64,000 nucleotides of DNA from Zizania palustris (taxonomy: Eukaryota; Streptophyta; Magnoliopsida; Poales; Poaceae), in the NCBI GenBank assembly GCA_019279435.1, contig JAAALK010000080.1, forward strand, positions 94,276,553 to 94,340,552, given 5' to 3'. Positions 20,091 to 30,160 of this stretch are shown here, piece by piece; position 1 is the stretch's first letter, and the number at the start of each line of letters is the position of its first letter. A model generated the notes under the pieces. That model ran no database searches. It worked only from the letters and a program-made list of their open reading frames with translations, and had not been told where the DNA came from. Position numbers and translations under genes: made by a program.

Positions 20091-21166
20091 TTCTACGAAG
20101 AACTCATCAAACCTACGGTGCATCAACTACCCTCCACAGAAATCCTTTGCATCCCAGTCGCCGATTAGCGGACTCCGATAATGGATGTTTTGCTAAACAG
20201 TGTAGTCTCGTTAGAAGGTCTGGATTTCCAAAGGCTCCAAGCAAGGGCTTGAAGTTATGAGTTGGTCAATGGAATATTGTATAAAGCCGTAGTTTGTTCT
20301 CCCCTACTCCGGTGCATGTCACAACCCAAAGGCAAAGATATACTTTGGGAGATTCACGAAGGCTTATGCGGCAGCCATCTAGCCCCCCGTGCTCTAGCAG
20401 GAAAGACACTCTGACAGGGGCTATATTGGCCAACAATTGTAAAAGATGCAAAAGAGTTGGTTCGAACCTGCCAAGGGTGCTAGTGGATGGGTAAGCGGAG
20501 CCACCATCCACCGATGCCTCTCCAAGTTATTGCTCCGGTTTTGCCAATGGTGTGATGGGGAATGGATCTCATCGGCCCTTTTCCAATAACAAAAGGCAGT
20601 TTGAAGTTTGCGGTGGTAGCAATCGAATATTTTTCTAAATGGGTCGAAGTTGAACCCCTAACTGCTATCACTTCAAGAAATGTGCAAAAATTCTTTTGGC
20701 AGAATATCATATGCAGGTTCGGAGTGCCCAAGGAGTTAAATGTGGATAATGACACTCAATTCGAAGCTGAGCCCTTTAGAGAGTTTTGCGAAGGCCTGGG
20801 CATCAAGTTATGCTTCACAGCTATTGACCACCCCCAATCCAACGGAGCCGTCGAGCGGGCCAATGGAAATATTATCTCCGGTTTGAATCGAAGGATTGTC
20901 GGATTAGCTAAGGGGCTGTGGACCGAAGAGCTCCCTAAGATTTTAAGGTCGATTCGGACCACTCAAGCTAGGTCTATAGGCTTCACCCCATTTAGGCTGC
21001 TATTCGGAGATGAGGTTATGACTCCTACGGAGCTCAAAGGTAGATCCCTCCACGTAACGGAGCCTGGAAATGACGATGAAAGAAATACTTCATTGGACTT
21101 GTCAGAAGAGATAAGGCTTCGAGCTGTCGCCAATCTAATGAAGTACCAAGACCAAATAAAGGCATG
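20091..21166 (+). pseudogene. Gypsy-B integrase (interrupted by Copia-E)
   Basis: HHCC zinc finger (IHEGLCGSH ... CQGC) near 20350-20480, then MDLIGPFPITKGS (first Asp), NVDNDTQFE (second Asp) and HPQSNGAVERANG (Glu), then FTPFRLLFGDEVMTPTEL. Stops at 20166, 20251, 20413, 20481 and 20554 are TAG or TGA at codons that are Gln, Arg or other in Gypsy-C. The frame from 20562 is open until the Copia-E junction at 21167. Confidence 0.9.
21162..21166. repeat. Predicted left TSD of Copia-E (gcatg)
   Basis: The 5 bp before the TGTAGG terminus. The partner copy should lie beyond 64000 next to the rest of Gypsy-B integrase, so this is a prediction. Confidence 0.5.
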
Positions 21167-22950
21167 TGTAGGACCAAAAGTAGCGACTAGAGGGGGTGAA
21201 TGGGCGCCTAAAAATTTCTTGCTAAACTAAGTTCTAATCTCAACACCCAAACAAGCTTAACCAGACAAATAATATTAGCAAAGCGAATTACTGAAATTAA
21301 AGTTGTCTAGCCTAAAAATCACCGGTGTCTTAAATGAAATGATATTAAAGATAAACAAAAAAATTACCGCAGTAAATAAGAACACCTTGATAAATCACGA
21401 AATATTTATATTTCAGTCTAGAAATAAAATACTAATCAAATGAATAAGATATGGATCATTAAAAATTAATTCAGTAATAACTTAAAAATATTGCACGTAG
21501 AAACTAGAATAAAAATATTACTGCGACTAATAGATTTTTTTGGTTTATTTTTATATGAGCAGATTAAAACCACTTAAATAAGTAATACGCGATAAGTAAT
21601 AAAAATTTAACAGATTACAATTAACTACGAGATTTAATTTGTTTTATGATGTTTAAAAAATTAGATAACTATTGATTTAATTAACTAATCTGAAAAATAG
21701 GAGATTGAAACTTACCTGCGTCTTCCCGTTCATATGTTCGCCGTTCTTCCACAGACGATCCGGCCAATGCCGACGTCGCTCTCACCTCGAGCACTGCTCC
21801 TGCCTGCTATTCGGTGCAGTTCATAAAGCAACCGCACCGCGCGGGTCCCACCAACTGAACGTGCTGTAGAGACTGCATCGATCCGTGAAAAGGAAATCCA
21901 GGTTGCCGCGGGTCCCACAACTTGACTCCGCCGCACCTGCTGCAAAGCTTGCGTAGTAGCACTACTGTCACGCGCGTGAAATTGACTGGCTGCTGCACGA
22001 TTTTCCTCAAGCCGTGCACCAGATGCTGCGCCGCGCGTGACAAAAGGTACCGACGGGAAATAATTGCTGTCCGTGGCGCCCGCCGGTGAATAGAGAAGCA
22101 CTGACCTGTGCGTGAGTAGCCGACCAGTGCCTTGCGCCGTTGCATTGTCAGGCTTTTTGGCTAGCAGTGGATACTTTGCATCAGAACAAAAAACAGAGCG
22201 CGTGCTCTCGCTGACGTCTTGTTGCTACTGGGTCGTGGAGCCCGCGATGGATCCAAAAAACCTAGCCGGCAGTGCACTAGGGAAACAATCTGCCACCGCC
22301 GTGGGAAGGAGACGCCGACAGAAAAATTTGGATATCGACTTTCGGTGGAATAACGAAAATCGACTGTAGATTGATCTATTAGAAAAATAGTCATCTATCC
22401 CCAAGGGGATACGGGCCTATTTATAGGCAACTCCTAATACATGAAAAGATTAATTTACCCCTAGGGTAAATTAACACTGACTCTAAAATAAATTCCGAAA
22501 ATTACTAAAATATTCTTAGAAAAATCACCTCACTCAAATAAAAATATTTTGAACTTAAAAACTAAATACTAATACCCTAAAAACAAAATAATCCTAGGTT
22601 GTCAGTTTTGCGCCGAAACTGACAAAGCGTCCACCATCTTCGCACCGTGTAACCGGATTGGGCCGACCCGACCCCGCAGCTTCCTTAGCCCGGCAATCGC
22701 TCGCCACCCGTGTACTTGAGTCAAACCCAGTCAACAGACTAGTGGATCATCTGCCGCTCCTAGCCCATGTACCCAGATTGGGCCAGCCCGACTCCGCGGC
22801 TCCACTGCCCGGTCGTCGCTCGCTGCCCTTGTACCTGAGTCACATGCACCTCAGACTCGGCTGGTCTTCATATCTCTTTCTTTGACTTCCGTTGACAATC
22901 ACTCATCACATCTGGAGTATCAAACCCATGTTCTTCAACATGGTTTCTCA
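21167..22950 (-). repeat. Copia-E 3' LTR (1784 bp)
   Basis: On the minus strand it runs from TGAGAAACCATG to CGCTACTTTTGGTCCTACA. The start is fixed by the purine tract just upstream and by alignment with the Copia-D LTR, which starts TGAGGAGCCATG. The end matches the Copia-D end GCTACTTTCGGTCCTACA. ORFs such as 21730-22145 lie inside this LTR and are not genes. Confidence 0.9.
22419..22426 (-). promoter_or_regulatory. TATA box in Copia-E 3' LTR
   Basis: TATAAATA inside the palindrome-like GCCTATAAATAGGCCC on the minus strand. Copia-D has CCTATAAATAGGGCCC at the same LTR position. Confidence 0.75.
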
Positions 22951-22963
22951 ATCTTCCCCTTGA
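22951..22963 (-). promoter_or_regulatory. Copia-E polypurine tract
   Basis: TCAAGGGGAAGAT on the minus strand directly abuts the LTR start TGAGAAACC, as expected for the plus-strand primer. Confidence 0.75.
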
Positions 22964-24312
22964 TGAGTGCATTGTCAACACCCTCTTCAGCTCATCTTCA
23001 GAATTGCAAAACATGTGGAAACAGGAAAACAAAAACAAAAGAAAATAGAAAAAAGAAAATAAAAGTTTAACCCTAATGACCAAAAGGCAAACAAAAGCAC
23101 AGAAACGGTCATTATTGTTAACCAAAAATAAAGACTCAAAAGCAAGTGCAAATCTCAGAATTACCAACAAGGAACTCCCCCCAAAATAAATCCTAGGGAA
23201 AGCTAAAAAATGTTCCCTAAACTCCAAAATTTCTCCCCCTTGTTGACAATTGGACTCATCAAGTGAGACTAAATGCACTCTAAAGAGACATAGACACAAA
23301 CTCACCCTGAAATTTAGCTCCCCCTCAAAATATGCCATGAATGCAAATGGGGTGCAGGTGGAGTGTGAAAAGCATGCTTCTTAGATATGATTGACTGCAA
23401 TTACAACATCTAACAGGTATAGGAAAAGATATACTATCTAAGATACATGGCGTGATTAGTGCAACAGGTGATATATAAAGAGAGTCATTAGCACGCATTT
23501 TTTTCAATTTTTGCAAACAAAAGCATCACCATATTTTCTAGTTGACAAGCAAAGTAAGGCATGAGATGCAAAAGCTAACTGATATCTACCAAGATAAGCA
23601 TTGTCAAAAACAAATTGCTTCAACAAACTTGTCATCTTTTTAAAATTTTGAGACTATTTATTTTTCTTTTTATTTTTTTATTTCTGCCAGGGGTTATTTG
23701 CAGTGTCAAACCTTATGCTAACCGACCAAGTCAAGCCTAGGCTAGAACTAGACCATCAGAAGCTTAAGACAGTGGTCTTGGCATACATTACACCGTCCTA
23801 GTTCATACCAAAGTGCTATGGTAAGCAGTTCAGAACAATGCAATGCGACAAAGCAAACCCACCTGAATCTTTTCTGATAATCATAAAAATGCATAAATTT
23901 TTCAATTTTCTGAATTTTTTATCATTTTATAACATATTTTTCATATTTAAAGCATATAGATGTCCAAGTTGCATATATGCATCTAAGTAAGGATCTAGCT
24001 ACAAGGCATGTAAAAGATAGCAAACGCATTCAGCCTACACATGCTAGTTACCAGAAGCAATGGCGATCATTTTTCAATTTTTAAAGCATAAAAGCCATGC
24101 ATATGATAAATATCAGATATATCATGTGAACTGAAACAGAACATGATCATCGACAAGTAATCAAAAATATATACTAGCTAGAGAAGGTAAAGCAGATCAA
24201 TCATATAACAGAAGCAATCTCAAAATGTGATTGATGAGTATGCATGATATGAACGCACACAAAAAGACTCAATAAAAAATAAAGAAGAAAAGTAAAATTG
24301 ACTCAAAGTATC
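22964..24312 (-). other. Copia-E 3' untranslated region
   Basis: About 1.35 kb without a supported ORF. On the minus strand, 24300 to about 23330 corresponds to the 3' block of Copia-D (63095-64000) and Copia-1. The stretch nearer the LTR holds several purine-rich GGGGGAG runs. No env-like ORF is recognisable. Confidence 0.75.
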
Positions 24313-24838
24313 CTAAAAAGGATACACAACTCCCAAATCCCCTCGTAAACGCTCAAAAGTAGACTGATCTAGGGGTTTAGTAAAAATATCAGCCAATTGC
24401 TGATGGGTATCAACATGAATAAGATCTATGACTCCTTTCTCATATTGATCCCTCAAAAAGTGAAAGCGCACATCAATATGTTTGGTTTTTGAATGAAGAC
24501 ATGGGTTTTTCCCTAGACTAATTGCACTGGTGCTATCACAAAACAAAGGAACTCTCGAAGGAAAGAACAACCCAAAATCCCGCAAAGTGGAAATCATCCA
24601 AACCAACTAAGAACAACAACTAGCAGCAGCTACATACTCAGCCTTAGTAGTAGAAAGCGCAACTCCAGATTTTTTTTGAGAAGACTATGAAAAAAGTGAA
24701 GAACCAAGAAGCTGGCAAGTACCGGAAGTCGACTTGCGATCCAGCCGACACCCACCAAAATCAGCGTCCAAAAAACTAGCTAGATCAAGAGACGATGATG
24801 CAGAATAATAAAGACCTAAATCAGGAGCATAAGTAAGA
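24313..24838 (-). pseudogene. Copia-E RNase H
   Basis: STLRDFGLFFPSRVPLFCDS, HIDVRFHFLRDQYEKGVIDL and QLADIFTKPLDQSTFERLRG end at TTT then TAG (stop around 24310-24312). The upstream part to 24838 matches Copia-D 62590-62800 with a TAG just before the conserved Trp-Met. The frame breaks at 24838, where the Helitron begins, and resumes at 37858. Confidence 0.85.
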
Positions 24839-24976
24839 CTAGTAAGGTGCACGTGCGTTGCAACAGATTCATAATTTTAATGGCAATATATTTAGAACAT
24901 TATATATATAGCAAGGTGCACGTGCGTTGCAACGGATTCATAATTTTAATGGCAATATATTTAGAACATTATATAT
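24839..24976 (-). repeat. Helitron 3' terminus in two tandem copies (about 68 bp each)
   Basis: The end sequence carrying the palindrome GCACGTGC, the GTTGCAAC palindrome and an AT-rich tail occurs twice in a row (24839-24908 and 24909-24976) with few differences. Only the outer copy ends in CTAG; the inner has TTGCTA. Such doubling of the terminator could arise from read-through and reuse of an end. Confidence 0.85.
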
Positions 24977-25195
24977 ATTTGTTGAACATATTTGTTTAGT
25001 AATATTGCGATGATAAGAAACAAAGTAATATATTATTGTCCAAAACAATACATAGAGGTATCCTTTCTATATAAAGTGTCATTGCATATTTATAATTACA
25101 GATCTGGTATGAAATTGTACAATATACTATACAATGAGCACATATTATTTTATCTACTCAGTGAGCACTTCCTTGTAGATGATATTCTTCGTTAG

Positions 25196-25432
25196 CGGTC
25201 TTGTTGAATTGATACCCTATTTGTTTCCGAAGCGGCGAGTATTTTGATATTGCTACGAGAAGTTGCTCATGACAGAGCTACATATAATTGTCCATGAGAG
25301 AACACCGGGTTCGGGAGGTATATTCCAACATGTGGTATTGTTTGACCTTGTGCTTTATTAATTGTCATTGCAAAACTCACCCTAACAGGAAATTGACTCC
25401 TCTTAAAATTGAAGGGGAACATTTCATCATCA
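25196..25432 (-). pseudogene. Helitron helicase, C-terminal end
   Basis: Continuation of the PIF1-like helicase beyond the solo LTR: DDEMFPFNFKRSQFPVRVSF, AMTINKAQGQTI (motif V region) and GQLYVALS (motif VI). The Arg that normally follows is a TGA at 25264-25266 (CGA to TGA likely), after which ATSRSNIKIL is still readable. Helicase activity is lost by that stop and by the upstream insertion. Confidence 0.85.
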
Positions 25433-25437
25433 GAAGG
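25433..25437. repeat. Left TSD of the 3.4-kb solo LTR (gaagg)
   Basis: gaagg precedes TGTAACACCCC; the same 5 bp lie at 28800-28804. Confidence 0.9.
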
Positions 25438-28400
25438 TGTAACACCCCAAATTTTCAAAGCAATAAAAATATTATTAAATTCAATTTATTGAAATTATTA
25501 TTTCAGAAAATACTTTTAAATCCCTTTTATACCCTTTTGAACTACAACATAGAGTAGATGACCAAATCAGGAGGTGAAACTTTTTGTATATGATCCTAAG
25601 ACCAAAATATAATTTGAGAATTTTTATAAATTTTTACCAGCCTTGGAAGTAGCCCTAATATTTTAATCCATTTTCTGGAATTATTTTTATTCAGAAAAGT
25701 ATTAGAACAGTAATGGGCTCCCCTCCCTCCCTTCTCTCTCTCCCGGCCGGCCCAGCCCACTCAACTCGCGCGCTCTCACTGACGATCGGACCCCACCTGT
25801 CGGCGCCGAACTCTTCCCCTCGCGCGCGCGCCCGACATCGTGGCCCCACCCGTCAGTCGCCACCCCTCTCGCTCGCGCCCGCTGGCCAGTAGGCCCCACC
25901 TGTCAGCTTCGCCTTCTACCTCGCGCCGTCGCCCCCAAACTTCGCCGGCCACCTTTACTCCCTCGGATCCGCTCGTCGCCGGTCCCCTCCCCTTCATTAT
26001 TCGCCAGCATTAAAACCCCCGGATCGCGTCGCCCGTTTTCCCTTTAATCCCACGCGTAATCCCCCCCCGCTGTCGCCCGCATGCAGAGGAACCGCTCGCC
26101 GGCGTTAACTCACTGCCCTCCCCCGATGGCGCCCTCCCTGTCCCCGCCGGCACCACTATTTATACCCCTGTCCTTCACCGCGTTCGACCCCCACGCCCAT
26201 TCGCACTCTGACCGAACAGAACAACCACGATTCGCCGTTAGCGCATTCCCTCTGGTTCGTCTCCGGCCACCGCTCGCCGTCGCACCAGACCACCAACGTG
26301 ACCGCGAGGACGACCCCGACCTCGGCCACCCCTCCGCCGACGTCGAACCCCGCCGGATCGCCGTCGCCGCAAGGACCCGAACGCCTCCACCGCCTACGCT
26401 CATCGCCGGCCTCACTCCGTCGACCCCGGACCACCGCAACGGTACCCTTTTGTTCCCCTCGGTAACCCCTTTCCGTTTTTAGCCCTAGCTAGACTAGATA
26501 GCCTTCGACCTCGCCGGAATCGCTCGCCGTCGTATCACCGGAGTCGGGGAAGAAGGGGTACTTTACCCCCCCGACACGCACTGTGCCGGATTTAATCCTG
26601 GCCGTGCGATCCAGATCCAACGCTCGGGTTAAATCATCTGTTCGTTTTAATCCTGGCCGTCGGATCTGAGTGAAGCGGTACGGTGCGATCTCGTGCGTCC
26701 ATCTGTATTTAAAACCCGCGTTTAATCCTGTGCGTCCACGTGGTACCGGTTCGAACGTTTTAATCCTGGCCGTCCGTAGCCATTTACGCGTCCCGCCTCG
26801 CCCTCGCGCGTCGGATCTGGATCCGACGGTCCAGATCGACCCGGCGCACGCGCACAGTGCGCGGGTTCACCGTGGGCCTGGCTCACCGTGGACCCGAGAG
26901 GTTTAAAATTTGAAAATAAATTCCAGAAATGCTTTTAAACTTGTAAAATTCATATCTAATGCATTTGGACTCTAAAAATTGCCATTCCAATTTTAGAAAA
27001 TTCATAAAATTATTCTCTACATGTTTAGGCAATAAAAACAGTAGGCTTATTGGGACATTTTCATGTTTATTTAAATAAGTATTCAAAAGCCCTTAGGATT
27101 TAAATGTAAATTTAAATATTTAAATTCCAGAAAAATTATATAATTGTCCTTTACTGTTTAAACACTAAAACCACTGGGTTTTCTCTAAATCATTTAAATT
27201 AAATTGATTAGAAAACTTAATGTAGTGTTATTCCCACTTAAAAACCCTTTTATGAAAAACAATGATTCATTTAGATTCACTTTAAATTAATGGAGGAATA
27301 AATTTCAGAACTTTAATATCTGAATTTATTTTATTTATAATCAAACCAACTTAAACTTATGTGTTTATAATGTAATGTTATACTGTTTGATTAGATGTTA
27401 TGTTCTTTTTATTTTACCTTTATATTAAAAAGACTACGACGTCGCCGAGGAGCCGGAGTACTTCCCCGAAGTCCCTCCCTCTCCCTTTGCTGAACAAGGC
27501 AAGTCACCAAACAATTCTTTTGAGCATATTGAACCCATGTCTGAATCGACTATCGCTAAAACACATAGGTTATGTATATGCATTAGTCAAATGAACCCTT
27601 ACATTATATTTATTTAGGATCCCCCGACCTTGATGTGCAACCCAAGCCATGCTATCTCGCCTAACCTCCTTGTCACCATATGATTAATGATATTAGCTAG
27701 TGTCCAAAGTATTGACACGGCCGCTATAGGATAAAAATGAGTCGTAGCAAAATGGTTCTATTATATGATCCCCGTTGCTTCTTATCCTTGGAAATTCTGT
27801 TGGTGATGAGTCATGGTTGTGAGTGTATGCATGGTGGGTTCCGGGTGCAAGCTAGGGCATTGGTCAGTCGCACCCGGGGCACTATAAGGACCGGTCTGAG
27901 GGATCCGTTGCAATACACTTACGTACTAACCACAAGTCTAGTGGGTAAGTCCTAACTAAGGTATGGGTTGTTCCAAACCGAGGCCACCACTTGGAGATGG
28001 GTCAAGTTGCACCTGCGGGTGACTTGTACCAATGTGGCGCAAAAGGGGGTGCGACGTTAGCCGGGATGCGGCCCGGCGCGCCGGCGAAACCTAGAGCGGG
28101 TGGTTATCGCTTGGAACATCTCATATTGAGGTTTTGGCACGAGTTCCCGTGAAATGGGTCATCTCGTTGAGATGAGTGCGTGCCTTGTGGGTACAGTAGT
28201 ACATCTCTGATCAGAGTCTTAAATCTTTTCGAAAAGCCGAGCCCACGGTCAAGGGCGGGTTGCGTGACATCCCCCAGTTAGTTTACTTTGAATATGTGTG
28301 TGCATGATGGATTGACATGTAAGGACTGTTGTGCGAGGAGGTAAAACGTACTCCTCGAGTTAGTTGATGTTGATGATGTTCATATTTACTTTCCGCATGA

Positions 28401-28799
28401 TTAAAATATGATTACACTAAATGCCATAACTGCAACTGCTTTATTCCGCATTGTTAGCCTTTATCCTTCCTTGTTTATTATCCTGCATTATTATTTGCAT
28501 TTGCGGTGGCTTGTTGAGTACTTTTTGTACTCATACCCGTCGGACCCCACAGGGGATGTTTATCTTGAAGACGGTCTGGAGTAGCGACCCAGTCAAGAAG
28601 AAAGATCCTGAAGAAGACGTTCGTCATGCCGTTATTTAATTACTTTGTTACTGTTTTTACTAAAACAATGTTGTAATAAATATGGTCTGCGTACCATGGA
28701 TTTTATCGTATGTACGTTGTCGCATGATGAACCTCTTGTATTATTGTTTTTCTATGGAAATTCAATAATGTCTCGATTTTGATAAATCGGGGCGCTACA
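25438..28799 (+). repeat. Solo LTR, 3362 bp, inside the Helitron helicase
   Basis: It begins TGTAACACCCCAAATTTTC and ends AAATCGGGGCGCTACA, with the 5-bp TSD gaagg. There are no gag-pol motifs, PBS or polypurine tract inside, so a solo LTR left by recombination is the best reading. Size and termini recall the large LTRs of Tekay/Del-type gypsy elements (tentative). GC-rich ORFs at 25700-26500 have no recognisable domain. Removing it joins the two helicase segments in frame around IPLCPS and SDDEMFPF. Confidence 0.85.
26156..26164 (+). promoter_or_regulatory. Possible TATA box of the 3.4-kb LTR
   Basis: CTATTTATACCCC stands alone in GC-rich LTR sequence and resembles the LTR TATA boxes elsewhere in the window. 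Weak support. Confidence 0.4.
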
Positions 28800-30160
28800 G
28801 AAGGGCACAAGGGTATGCGTGGAAGGAAGACTCTCTCACCAGCATGTTGTCCCAATACAATTTCAGCATCAATAGTATTTCTTTGAAATGCTCGAACTAT
28901 CAACGTAGTCCCATTACATAGACCATTGGCTGGGTCAAGATTTATGAGCAAAATCATAGGACAATTAACCTTGAGTTTTAATATATGTGGAGGTAACCCA
29001 TTTGGCGTTAATGAATTCAGGAACTCAGACAGATAATTGTTGCATGGATCATCGACTGCTCGATCATGACTGTGATAAATCATCTCGTCACCAGGAAAAT
29101 GTTCGATAAGCTTCATGTTTATTGCATCAACGTTCTCATTCCTCGTTGACAAAATAGCTCGAGATGTGATGTGGTCTGCATCAGTCATGTTTGCACCTAA
29201 CATTGGAAATACCATGTCAATAAGACTATCAATGTCTGATTCTGCACCAGTGTAGGGTACACATATCTCGTCGGGTAAATTTACATAGTCATCATCGATG
29301 GTCTTTTCAATGCCATTGCCAATCCGTAGCAGGTAGTCTGAAAACCATATATCTGACCGAGCTCTCATGTTATGGACAAGTCTCAATTGATGCATGTTAT
29401 CCCATAGGTAAGATCTACGCAAGGTTGTGTTTACAATTTGAGCCCTATTCCTCTTTCGTATAACTGGAAGAACTTATCTGAAGTCACCTCCAAAAACCAT
29501 TGTTTTTCCTCCAAATGGTAGATTGGGTTTTTCCATTATGTCCCTCATGCTCTTGTCCAACGCCTCTATTGCCTGTCTTTTTGTCATGGAGACATCATCC
29601 CATAATATAAAGCGAACTTTTTGAAGAAGCTTCGCAGTACCACTTTGTTTGGTGAAGTTACACACCGCATTATCTTGTATGCTTAGTGGTATCTTGAACC
29701 TTGAATGAGCAGTCCTACCTCCAGGCATGATGGAAGCAGCAACACCAGATGTTGCAGTAGCAATAGCTATCTTCCCCTCTCTACGGACTTTTGCTAATAA
29801 ATCTTTGTATAGAAAGGTTTTTCCTGTTCCTCCTGGGCCATCAACAAAAAACAAACCTCCACTATTGTTGTCAACGAATGATAGTATAATATCATAAGCA
29901 TATCTCTGTTCTGCATTAAGAGAGGATGTGCTCGCTAGTAGCTCATTATCCACCTGTATAGAGGACTCTTCACAAATCTCCCTCACCTCACCTGCCATGG
30001 TGTCATATGATTCATCAATTTCTAGAAGAGGAAATGATGTTATCTCTTTACCCATTGACTGAAGCAATTTTCTGATATCCAATAACACCATTTGTTCAAC
30101 TGCATATGAATTCATCTGGGATCGTCGGATGTCATCAGACATTGCTTCGAAGTGTGTGTT
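28703..30160 (-). pseudogene. Helitron PIF1-like helicase, main part
   Basis: Superfamily 1 helicase: LNAEQRYAYD, Walker A GPGGTGKT at about 29825-29850, TATSGVAASIMPGGRTAHS (motif Ia), ILWDDVSM (Walker B, Asp-Asp rather than the usual Asp-Glu) and FGGDFR at 29474, then a frame break. After the break at about 29470-29425, MRRSYLWDNMHQLRL and the PIF1 2B-like region continue to IPLCPS at 28800. Residues past 28800 belong to the solo LTR. It unwinds DNA during rolling-circle transposition in active Helitrons. Confidence 0.88.

Larger units (their letters stand above)
15337..21166 (+). mobile_element. Gypsy-B: Tat-like Ty3/gypsy element with full domain order, interrupted in integrase
   Basis: Order: 5' LTR, PBS, gag, protease, RT, RNase H, second RNase H, integrase. 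Two RNase H domains are a known mark of Tat-lineage elements (established knowledge). Stops are frequent and the protease Asp is lost, so it is inactive. Copia-E inserts at 21167, just after IKAC in the integrase C-terminal region; the rest of Gypsy-B and its 3' LTR are expected beyond the window. Confidence 0.9.

Noticed and set aside
21730..22145. Minus-strand ORFs of about 110-120 aa
   Set aside because: They lie wholly inside the Copia-E 3' LTR, with a near copy in the 5' LTR (45233-45559); no domain.
22951..22980. Copia-E LTR starting at TGTTGACAATGC (22980)
   Set aside because: The purine tract TCAAGGGGAAGAT would then lie inside the LTR, and the Copia-D LTR starts TGAGGAGCC, aligning with TGAGAAACC at 22950.
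22964..24312. Env-like ORF expected in some SIRE-type elements
   Set aside because: No ORF of useful length or with membrane segments between RNase H and the LTR in Copia-E or Copia-D.
25702..26482. GC-rich ORFs in the 3.4-kb solo LTR as a captured gene
   Set aside because: Overlapping frames on both strands, Arg/Pro-rich composition, no recognisable motif.
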